This document shows, piece after piece, positions 56,186 to 63,369 of a stretch of DNA of 64,000 nucleotides. The DNA is from Desertivirga brevis (GTDB taxonomy: Bacteria; Bacteroidota; Bacteroidia; Sphingobacteriales; Sphingobacteriaceae), in the NCBI RefSeq assembly GCF_017355835.1, contig NZ_JAFEWF010000012.1, positions 124,001 to 188,000 on the forward strand, written 5' to 3'. How positions within the stretch are numbered: position 1 is the first letter of the stretch; each line of letters opens with the position of its first letter. Below the pieces are notes generated by a model that was given only the letters and a program-made list of their open reading frames with translations, ran no database searches and had not been told where the DNA came from. A program made the position numbers and the translations under genes.

Positions 56186-59100
56186 TTAAAAGTTTAGCCT
56201 GATGTTTCCAAGGAACTGACGGGGAGCTGAATACGTGGCATAGGATACCCCTCCGGTAGTAGCTCCGTTTTGTCCCTGGGTGCTACCACTTATAGTAGCC
56301 TCCGGATCGAAGCTTGAGGACGAGAAGTTTAAAGGGTTTACAGCACTGAAACCAATGGAAACACCCTTTATTGCTCCTTTAAGGTAGCGTGGGGCAAAGG
56401 TGTAAGTGGCGCCAATGGTCCTCACTTTGATGAAATCAGTTTTTTCTACAAATCTGTTTGTAACATCGAGCCAACGGGTTCTTTGACTTTTGTCGATCTC
56501 GGCCTGAGGGATTCCCTCTGTATCGGCTCCATAATTAAACCGGAACTGCCGGTCGAAAGAAACGGCGAAAGCTCCTTTTTGGTAGTCGGCATTAGCGAAG
56601 ATGCTCAGAGCCTTATATTTGAAATTAAGACCCATACTTCCAAAAAGGTCGGGCAAGGTTGTGCCAAGATAAGATTGCGGGGTAGTGCTTGTTAAAAGTC
56701 CACTATCGTCGAATACGCCAAGGTTGCCTCTGATAAAACCTACCGGATAACCTTCCTGGACCACAGTTTGAACCGTCCGTGCGCTGAAACCGTTAATATT
56801 GAACGGAGCAGCACCACCTGAGCTGACCACTTTATTATATAGCGTGTTCAAGGAAGCGTTAATGCTTAATGTGTAACTCTTTTTCTGCAGCGGTACGAAC
56901 ACTGTGTTGAACTCCAATCCCCGGTTTAAAATTTCTCCTATATTTCTAAATTGATTGATCTCACCTGTCGATGGAGCCGGAGGTGTGGAGAACAGAGCAT
57001 CGCGGGTTGCTGAGTGATAGAAGCCTCCGGTAATCAGGATGCGGTCGTTCAGGAAACCCAGATCTATACTGGCTTCCAGCGTACCTGTTTTCTCGGGTTT
57101 AAGGTTCGGGTTCCCTGGCTGTCCAAAGTAGGCGGCCTGTGCTCCATTGAAGCCGGAGAAGGAAATGGTACGTTGATTACTGAATGGTACGGGAAGGTTA
57201 CCTGCCAAACCATAATTACCTCGAATTTTCATTGAAGAGATTACGCTTCGCAGGGGTTCAAAATACTTCTCAGTTGAGGGTATATAGGATAAGCCAATTT
57301 TAGGGTAGTACTGTAATCCTATGTTATCTCCAAAGGCTGGGTTACCATCTGCTCGTAGTCCGAGATCAAGGAATAGTTTATTTTTAAATCCAACGTTCTC
57401 CTGAACATACATCCCGTAATTGACAGCTTCAAGATAAGCTTCAGTACTTGTGCGCGACGCTGCATCCCTGATTATACGGGCACCATCACGAATATTATCA
57501 CCACGGTATTGTATCTGTTGATCCTCGTTACGGAACAGCTGCCAACCAATTGTGCTGACAAAAGAGAAGTCAGCTAATTTGAGTTCATATTGCCCGTTGG
57601 TTTCAAAGGTGAGACCCAAATATTTACGGTCAAAATTATCTATAAAACCCTGGTTGTTCACGGCAGCATTGGTGGTATGTGAAATGTATTTATTGGTTTG
57701 GATTATGGTTTGACGCTGCACCCGGTAATCGACACCTCCGGTAGCTTTAAACACCAAGTTTTTTAGTGGGGAGTATTTGAAAACCTGAGAGGTGATAAAG
57801 CGGTTAACGTTAATGTTATTGTCCTGTAAACGTTCTGCTTCGTCAACGTAAGCTTTGATTGCCGTAAACTCCTCTTCGGATTGTGCGTCGAGATTTGGAT
57901 TGAATTTCGGACCAGTTATCGATGATGCTCCGCTTTCTGCAAACCATAGGCCTGTATAACCTCCCTGATTACCATTACGGTTTCGCTTAAATGTATTGTT
58001 CGTATAGCTGAATGAGCTTTCGTAAGTTAACTTGCTGCCCAGGGCGGCATTGAAACCCGACCGAAAGTCTATTTTTCTGTTATGGTTTTGGTTGAAAATC
58101 TGCACGCCCTGAGTGTTTAAATAGCCAGCCGAGAAGCTGTACCCTACCGAGCCTTTGCTTCCATTTATACCAAGATTATGTTTCTGAAATAACCCGTTTT
58201 CAAAGAGCAGATCTTTTGTGCGTTTATACTTAAGAAAGTCCGTGGTCGGAGTTTCAACACCCGTCTGCGTTTCGATCGTAATGCTAGTTCGTTCAGGTCC
58301 GCTTTTCTTAGTAATGATCTGGATGACGCCATTAGCTGCGTCTGATCCGTAGAGCGTGGTTGCCGCACCTCCATTAACAAATTCAACCTTTTCTATGTTT
58401 TCCAATGGAATATCGGCAATAGAACTAATGGCTGCGCCAGAGGCACTGCCGCCGCTAAGTGTTGAGTTTGTATTTAAATTATCAAGGCGGACGCCATCAA
58501 CATAAATGATAGGAGTAGAATTAATGAAGCCCGAATTGACACCTCTTGAGCGCATGATTGAAGTTGCTCCTGCCTGTCCGCCTGTTAATCGTATCTGGGC
58601 GTTTGGCAGCTTGGCCTGCAATAACTGATCAAATCTTGTAGCGGGGATATCTTGTAATTCTTTTTCCCCGATAGAAATTACATTGGTTGACAACCGTCTC
58701 TTGCTTATGTTTATTCCTTGCCCGGTTACTACCACTTCATCCAGACCGGTCCTGTCTGCCTCAAGCATGATGCGTAAAGGAGATTTTACCAACTCTGCGT
58801 TCAATACGATCCTTTGGGTTCGGTATCCTATGTAGGAGACGGACAAAACCGGATCGGCAGCAGTAATTTTCATGTTGAGTGTGAAGTTACCGCGGGCATC
58901 TGTTTGTGTTCCAAAGGTTGTTCCAACAATTCCAAGTGCTACACCTATAAGGGGTTCACCAGTTTGCTTATCTGTAACCAAACCCGTAATGGAGAGGGGA
59001 AATGTAACGTTTGTTCGGCCGGGAACGGAGTGAATAACCGGTTTGTAAACATCAAGGATTATCTCCCGGGTATTAATTTGCCTTATGGTCCCCTGATAAT

Positions 59101-59416
59101 CTTTCACGAGAAACTCGAGGACTTCAAGAACCGTTTTGTTCTGTGCAGCAATCGTAACTTTACGGTTTGCGTTTACGGCCTCGGCATTGTAGCCAATGGA
59201 AAAAGCTGATTTTTTTTCAACTATCTTTAATACATCTCGTAATGTTTGCTGTTTAACTTCCAATGAAATCCTTACTTCTTTCATGGATTGTCCGGAAGTG
59301 GGGGTGTTGGCTAATACCAATGCTTGAACTAGTATAATAAGCGCCAGTGTAAGTTTCATTTTTAAACCAAAAAGTAGCCTGATCAGGTTGTTAGAACCCG
59401 AGTAAAATTTTTGCAT
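56186..59416 (-). CDS. SusC-family TonB-dependent transporter with STN domain (third unit)
   Basis: Signal at about 15-42, STN domain at about 48-115 ('ISLEVKQQTLRDVLKIVEKK'), CarboxypepD_reg-like at about 140-218, then 'LDEVVVTGQGINISKRRLST', a plug with 'MRSRGVNSGFINSTPIIYVD' and 'VEFVNGGAATTLYGSDAANG', and a barrel ending RLNF. The plug motifs differ from the classic VVGYGTQ and VLKDASA strings of the other three, marking it as a separate subgroup. SusD follows 10 bp later and FecR is 123 bp upstream. Confidence 0.95.
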   Translation of the reverse strand: MQKFYSGSNNLIRLLFGLKMKLTLALIILVQALVLANTPTSGQSMKEVRISLEVKQQTLRDVLKIVEKKSAFSIGYNAEAVNANRKVTIAAQNKTVLEVLEFLVKDYQGTIRQINTREIILDVYKPVIHSVPGRTNVTFPLSITGLVTDKQTGEPLIGVALGIVGTTFGTQTDARGNFTLNMKITAADPVLSVSYIGYRTQRIVLNAELVKSPLRIMLEADRTGLDEVVVTGQGINISKRRLSTNVISIGEKELQDIPATRFDQLLQAKLPNAQIRLTGGQAGATSIMRSRGVNSGFINSTPIIYVDGVRLDNLNTNSTLSGGSASGAAISSIADIPLENIEKVEFVNGGAATTLYGSDAANGVIQIITKKSGPERTSITIETQTGVETPTTDFLKYKRTKDLLFENGLFQKHNLGINGSKGSVGYSFSAGYLNTQGVQIFNQNHNRKIDFRSGFNAALGSKLTYESSFSYTNNTFKRNRNGNQGGYTGLWFAESGASSITGPKFNPNLDAQSEEEFTAIKAYVDEAERLQDNNINVNRFITSQVFKYSPLKNLVFKATGGVDYRVQRQTIIQTNKYISHTTNAAVNNQGFIDNFDRKYLGLTFETNGQYELKLADFSFVSTIGWQLFRNEDQQIQYRGDNIRDGARIIRDAASRTSTEAYLEAVNYGMYVQENVGFKNKLFLDLGLRADGNPAFGDNIGLQYYPKIGLSYIPSTEKYFEPLRSVISSMKIRGNYGLAGNLPVPFSNQRTISFSGFNGAQAAYFGQPGNPNLKPEKTGTLEASIDLGFLNDRILITGGFYHSATRDALFSTPPAPSTGEINQFRNIGEILNRGLEFNTVFVPLQKKSYTLSINASLNTLYNKVVSSGGAAPFNINGFSARTVQTVVQEGYPVGFIRGNLGVFDDSGLLTSTTPQSYLGTTLPDLFGSMGLNFKYKALSIFANADYQKGAFAVSFDRQFRFNYGADTEGIPQAEIDKSQRTRWLDVTNRFVEKTDFIKVRTIGATYTFAPRYLKGAIKGVSIGFSAVNPLNFSSSSFDPEATISGSTQGQNGATTGGVSYATYSAPRQFLGNIRLNF

Positions 59417-59483
59417 ATTTGAATGTTTTAATGTTTTAACCGATCATTAGAATTTGCAGACTGCTGCTTCAGCTGCCTGCTGC

Positions 59484-59514
59484 AACCGGATGATGTTACC
59501 AGCATTATCCGGTT
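59484..59514 (-). promoter_or_regulatory. Hairpin in third FecR-SusC junction
   Basis: On the coding strand AACCGGATAATG pairs with CATCATCCGGTT at 11 of 12 positions around a seven-base loop. It lies 67 bp before the SusC start and 25 bp after the FecR stop, and it shares the AACCGG/CCGGTT arms and a CTGGT loop segment with the hairpin at 41933. Confidence 0.5.
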
Positions 59515-59539
59515 ATTTGTTTTTGTTTACCTTTTCATT

Positions 59540-60520
59540 TTAGTCCCTGATAATAATTTTATTGTTGCTGACGATGAACTTATGCTTTGTTAAAGTGGAA
59601 AGCACATTTAGGGCATGACCTAAAGAAGGATTAGCCATTTTCATAGTATAATGCCTGCTCGGAATACTGGTGGTTTGTAAAATCACTTGTTTTGAAAAAT
59701 GCCTGCTCAAAAGTGAGGCGATCTCTGGTAAAGTGAAATTATCTATGTACACAGTATTATTACGCCAAGAAAGGATCTCCGATGTTGATTCGTCCTTTAT
59801 TTCACTCTGTTTAGTTTTAAGATCATAGGTAAGCGTCTGATTTTTGACAATACCCTGGGTGAGGACAGAGGGCTCTGATTTTGGAATGCTCCTTAATATC
59901 TTGACTATGCCTGTAGCTACTGAAACCTTTATATGTCCAAGATCTCTATAGGCTCTGATATCGAATGATGTTCCTTTGACTACCGTTTTTAATTCTCCTG
60001 AGGTAATTACGAAAGGTTTATCCGGATTTTTTGTAACATCAAAAAAGGCTTGCCCTTCCAGACTTACCTTACGGTCATGATCATTATAATCGGAGCTGAT
60101 CACCAGACGTGAATTGCTGTTGAGCTCAACTACAGTGCCGTCATCCAGTGTAATAGTTTTGCGGGTGTTATTTGTGGTATTTACTACTCTTTCCTCTGGC
60201 CTAAGGGGCTTAGAAGAATTCAAGTAAAGAAAGCCAATGGTAGTAAGCAACACTATTGAGGCAGCTGCAGAAACTGCAAACCACAGTCGCCTGGTTTTAT
60301 TCTGTTCCTGCGGTTCCTCAATTGTTTGTTTGTCGATCCCATGGTTAATTGTCCTATAGACAGAATCTCTGTTATGGATTTGATCTTTATCCTGTGTTGC
60401 TGAGTCGAACGATTCGTACCAGGTATCAATAGCTTGTTTTTCGGAGTCGCTTGCTTGTCCTTCCAGATATTTTAGAAGTATCGACTTTAATTGTTTGTTG
60501 CTATACTTTTCTGAGTCCAT
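59540..60520 (-). CDS. FecR-family anti-sigma factor (third unit)
   Basis: 326 aa with a membrane helix at about 80-100, a FecR domain at about 112-210 ('LDDGTVVELNSNSRLVI', 'GQAFFDVTKNPDKPF') and a DUF4974-type C-terminus at about 250-326. It lies 65 bp after the sigma gene and controls it in the SusC relay. Confidence 0.95.
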   Translation of the reverse strand: MDSEKYSNKQLKSILLKYLEGQASDSEKQAIDTWYESFDSATQDKDQIHNRDSVYRTINHGIDKQTIEEPQEQNKTRRLWFAVSAAASIVLLTTIGFLYLNSSKPLRPEERVVNTTNNTRKTITLDDGTVVELNSNSRLVISSDYNDHDRKVSLEGQAFFDVTKNPDKPFVITSGELKTVVKGTSFDIRAYRDLGHIKVSVATGIVKILRSIPKSEPSVLTQGIVKNQTLTYDLKTKQSEIKDESTSEILSWRNNTVYIDNFTLPEIASLLSRHFSKQVILQTTSIPSRHYTMKMANPSLGHALNVLSTLTKHKFIVSNNKIIIRD

Positions 60521-60585
60521 CCATCTATACTATCCTGGAAAGTGCTTGGAGGTACTTTAAGAGAAGGTTAAGTTTAGGTAAATCT

Positions 60586-61194
60586 TCAGGGATCAGATAT
60601 GCCAGCAGCAATCACAATGAGAAGCGCAAGGAAATCGGGATCGTATTCCTTTATCCGGCTCCTTAATTTGTCGAGGGTAATGGAGATGTTGTTCTTTACC
60701 GTCTGTTCAGAAACTTCAAGGTATGCAGCAATTTCCTTGATAGATAAACCTTTTTCCCGGCTTAAAAGATAAGGCGTTTTTAACCTGTCGGGCAAGTTGT
60801 CAACTGTATTTCTTAATAACTTACTTAATTCTTTAACCTCTATAGAACTATCTAGGTCGGAACCCACCGCAAGTGAAAGCAAAGAGCTAAGCTCAACGCT
60901 ACGGTTTATAGCATTACTCTCTTTACTGAAATAATCGATTACTGCGTATTTTGCAGATTTGAATAAATACGACGCAATACTTTGCTTATCATCGTGCTGG
61001 ACAGTTTCACGGTTGCGCCACAAGGAAATAAATATTTCCTGAATGATGTCCTGCGCCTCGTCCTTGTCTTTTATGCGACGGTAAACATGCTTGAACATCT
61101 CCTCCCAATAGCGGTTTACCAGGATTTTGAAGGCAAAGTGATCGTTATTTTTCACTCTTTCCAGTAACAGAGAATCTGTTTCAGCATTCAACAT
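60586..61194 (-). CDS. ECF sigma-70 factor (third unit)
   Basis: Region 2 at about 25-95 ('ILVNRYWEEMFKHVYRRI', 'DIIQEIFISLWRNR') and region 4 at about 130-180 ('LPDRLKTPYLLSREKGLS', 'EVSEQTVKNNISITLDKL'). Ends in a hydrophobic segment 'FLALLIVIAAGISDP'. A perfect -7 box lies 4 bp before the ATG, implying a leaderless message. Confidence 0.94.
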   Translation of the reverse strand: MLNAETDSLLLERVKNNDHFAFKILVNRYWEEMFKHVYRRIKDKDEAQDIIQEIFISLWRNRETVQHDDKQSIASYLFKSAKYAVIDYFSKESNAINRSVELSSLLSLAVGSDLDSSIEVKELSKLLRNTVDNLPDRLKTPYLLSREKGLSIKEIAAYLEVSEQTVKNNISITLDKLRSRIKEYDPDFLALLIVIAAGISDP

Positions 61195-61198
61195 GGGA

Positions 61199-61206
61199 CA
61201 AAGCTA
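61199..61206 (-). promoter_or_regulatory. Promoter -7 box of the third sigma-factor gene
   Basis: The minus strand reads TAGCTTTG, an exact TAnnTTTG match, ending 4 bp before the start codon at 61194. No clear -33 TTTG was found. Confidence 0.45.
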
Positions 61207-61459
61207 AAGGGCTTGTTTAAACTCTATATTAAGTTAAATCAGATTCTGGGCTTTTTTTACAGTCTTATTGGTACTTCTTAAGGGAAGAAGGTCATCTAAA
61301 AACTTTCATCCTTTTTTTGCGAGCTTCTGTTGATAAAGGTTTTCTTCGCCGCCTGCTCTTTGTACTCCTGCGGGAACCAGTTGCCACTTAATCATTTAAC
61401 ATTTTAGAAATGTTAATTTTGGTTATATGACCTATCTTAGAATAACAAAATGTTAGGGT

Positions 61460-61585
61460 ATGCATCTATTAAAATCAGTCCTGTGCTTGGTTAGAGGGCA
61501 TAAGTGGAGATATCGATTTGACGGCACCAAAAAGAAATGTGCGTGGTGCAAGAAACGGGTGGTAATTCATAAGCTTACCATGTGA
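61460..61585 (+). CDS. Small Cys-rich protein, 41 aa, zinc-ribbon-like
   Basis: Encodes a basic peptide with 'CLVRGHKWRYRF' followed by 'KKKCAWCKKRVVIHK'. Cys9, His14, Cys27 and Cys30 form a C-x4-H ... C-x2-C pattern that could bind one zinc. The layout resembles short DUF1660-like proteins, often of phage origin. The upstream TTAGGGT is a weak ribosome-binding site. It is isolated between two minus-strand units. The patterned residues make it a plausible gene, but it is short enough that chance cannot be excluded. Confidence 0.5.
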   Translation: MHLLKSVLCLVRGHKWRYRFDGTKKKCAWCKKRVVIHKLTM

Positions 61586-61607
61586 TTTAATTGAGATTAA
61601 CTCAGGT

Positions 61608-62102
61608 TCATTGGTCGCCAAATTGTGTTCCTATAACACTGTTGCGGTATAGCTGAAATTGAGGCATGAAATCAAAGTCACTATTTGCCTTATATGCAGG
61701 CTCTAATACAATGGTCCACCTAAAGTCTTCTGAAAGCTCCACCGAGCTCCAGAAGAAAACTGCTTCCAATTCCTCTAAACTTACGTCCTGTCCTTTTTGC
61801 CGGAGGTACTGTTTCAATTGGAAAAGTAAAATGCTTTTGAGCCCTTGGTACTGCCTTGCCAATTCAACTACCTCCGACAATTGTTCTGCACTTGGACCGG
61901 ATAGGCCAGATGAAAAGATCCTTAGCTCAATATCGTATTCTGCAGCTATATTATGGACCTGGCCCGACCAATAATAACGGGAACCTTCCTGGTTGAAAAA
62001 CAACAGGCCGATGTCGGGAATAATTACGCTGTGACTGTATTTCCGTTTGGAAGAGGGAGCAATTGCCTTCCGTAATTTATCCCAAAGGTTTAATATCTTC
62101 AT
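61608..62102 (-). CDS. Hypothetical protein, 164 aa
   Basis: I do not recognise the family with confidence. Soluble, with a basic N-terminus and a mixed alpha/beta pattern ('IIPDIGLLFFNQEGSRYYWSG', shown in part, and 'LEAVFFWSSVELSEDFRWTI'). Its start codon abuts the stop of the membrane-protein gene upstream, so the two are translationally coupled. The pair is divergent from a two-component system and has a matching response-regulator box, so it is probably a direct target of that system. Confidence 0.8.
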   Translation of the reverse strand: MKILNLWDKLRKAIAPSSKRKYSHSVIIPDIGLLFFNQEGSRYYWSGQVHNIAAEYDIELRIFSSGLSGPSAEQLSEVVELARQYQGLKSILLFQLKQYLRQKGQDVSLEELEAVFFWSSVELSEDFRWTIVLEPAYKANSDFDFMPQFQLYRNSVIGTQFGDQ

Positions 62103-62426
62103 TTAACTCGCTTTAAGCTTCCTCACATATTGAATTAACAAGCCTCCTGCTTTTTGAAGGACTCCCAGATATTGGAAGCTTAGCTTTAAGGCAAACACTA
62201 TTAAACCTAGCTCCCAATTTATAATTAGCATAACAACCAGTAGACCTAATTCGAACCAGTATAGGTATTCCATCCACAAGGGCAAGAGAGTAAAGTTCGA
62301 AGGCAGAACTCCTTTTTTAACCAGTCTTATTTGTTTTTTATCGAAAGAAACAATTGCGGTAATAATCAGGTAAATTGAAACGATGGCTAAAGAAACAAGA
62401 CTAATGGTGTTATTAAAGATTAACAT
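62103..62426 (-). CDS. Small membrane protein, 107 aa
   Basis: Hydrophobic segments at about 5-27, 50-68 and 68-90 suggest two to three membrane helices, with a basic tail ('QYVRKLKAS'). No family recognised. It is the first gene of a two-gene unit, with the 164-aa gene beginning on the next base after its stop codon. The promoter region carries the tandem TTTTAAGG box shared with the response-regulator gene. Confidence 0.8.
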   Translation of the reverse strand: MLIFNNTISLVSLAIVSIYLIITAIVSFDKKQIRLVKKGVLPSNFTLLPLWMEYLYWFELGLLVVMLIINWELGLIVFALKLSFQYLGVLQKAGGLLIQYVRKLKAS

Positions 62427-62461
62427 GTGAATTTTTGTATTTATATCCTATACACAACATT

Positions 62462-62497
62462 CAAAGTTGAAAGCTGTACCTTAAAATTGCCTTAAAA
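62462..62497 (-). promoter_or_regulatory. Leftward response-regulator box and promoter
   Basis: On the minus strand, TTTTAAGG-caa-TTTTAAGG (62497-62479; 11-bp period) is followed after exactly 9 bp by CAACTTTG (62469-62462), seven of eight bases matching TAnnTTTG. The tandem 11-bp spacing is that of OmpR/PhoB-type sites. It would drive the 62103-62426/61608-62102 unit. Confidence 0.7.
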
Positions 62498-62530
62498 CTT
62501 ATTGAAGAAAAGAAAGGTGCTTTTCCATGC

Positions 62531-62566
62531 TTTTAAGGTGTTTTTAAGGATTGCAGGGTACATTTG
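62531..62566 (+). promoter_or_regulatory. Rightward response-regulator box and promoter
   Basis: TTTTAAGG-tgt-TTTTAAGG (62531-62549) is followed after 9 bp by TACATTTG (62559-62566), an exact TAnnTTTG box. No TTTG is seen at -33; the tandem box covers that position, as expected for an activator-dependent promoter. TTTAAG-N5-TTTAAG also fits the YTTAAK-N5-YTTAAK consensus known for PmrA-type regulators. Confidence 0.72.
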
Positions 62567-62610
62567 AATGATGTTGGCTGGAGTGTTGCTGGCATCATCC
62601 ATAAGTTCAG

Positions 62611-62637
62611 AGCCCTAGCAATAGGGCTTTGTTTTTT
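62611..62637 (+). terminator. Intrinsic terminator or attenuator ahead of the response-regulator gene
   Basis: AGCCCTA (62611-62617) pairs with TAGGGCT (62622-62628), four-base loop, followed by TTGTTTTTT. No gene precedes it on this strand, so it would end a short RNA from the promoter at 62559, or control read-through into the regulator gene. Confidence 0.75.
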
Positions 62638-62684
62638 GTAGGAAAGTCGTCGGGGAAATTACATGAGATAACGCGTCAAATGCT

Positions 62685-63368
62685 ATGGTGAAAATTCTTA
62701 TTCTGGAAGATGATCGAAAAATGGCTTCTGAGTTGAAGTTGTTCTTGAAAAATAATGGGTTCAATTGTGAGGTGGTTCATGATGGAGGTGTTTTTCTGAA
62801 TATGGACCTGGGTAAATTTGCGTTGTATCTTTTAGATATTAACGTTCCGACGCTAAATGGAATAGAAGTTTGTAAACGTATCCGTGAAAGCAATAGTTTA
62901 AGCCCCATTCTGATGCTCACAGCTTATAGTTCTGTTTCGAATAAGGTGCAGGCACTTAACTTTGGAGCAGATGATTATTTAGTTAAACCTTTTCATCTTG
63001 AAGAGCTTCTGGCGCGAATTAATGCCCTGCTTAGGAGATCGGCAAGAGAAGTTAAAGAGGAGGAGGATGTGATCTACACAGTAGATGACCTGGAAGTTAA
63101 TATATCAGAAATGAAAGTTCAACGAGCTGGAAAGCAAATTGAATTGACACCTAAAGAGTACAAGTTACTTGCATTGCTGGCTAAGGCGAAAGGACGCACT
63201 GTTTCTAAGCAAGTTATTTCTGAGGAGGTCTGGGATATTAACTTTGAGACAGGAACAAACACGATTGAGGTTTATATCAACTTTCTGAGAACAAAAATCG
63301 ATAAAGGCTTTAATTCCAAACTAATTCACACCCGGACAGGATATGGCTATTATTTAAAGAAGATCTAA
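62685..63368 (+). CDS. OmpR/PhoB-family response regulator
   Basis: Receiver domain at residues 1-120 with acidic pocket Glu8/Asp9/Asp10, phospho-acceptor Asp51 ('YLLDINVP'), Thr79 ('LMLTAYS') and Lys101 ('DDYLVKPFH'). A winged-helix DNA-binding domain follows at about 130-227 ('ELTPKEYKLLALLAKAKGRT', 'NTIEVYINFLRTKID'). The kinase gene starts 1 bp after its stop. Tandem 11-bp-spaced boxes upstream are its likely own binding sites. Confidence 0.96.
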   Translation: MVKILILEDDRKMASELKLFLKNNGFNCEVVHDGGVFLNMDLGKFALYLLDINVPTLNGIEVCKRIRESNSLSPILMLTAYSSVSNKVQALNFGADDYLVKPFHLEELLARINALLRRSAREVKEEEDVIYTVDDLEVNISEMKVQRAGKQIELTPKEYKLLALLAKAKGRTVSKQVISEEVWDINFETGTNTIEVYINFLRTKIDKGFNSKLIHTRTGYGYYLKKI

Positions 63369-63369
63369 A

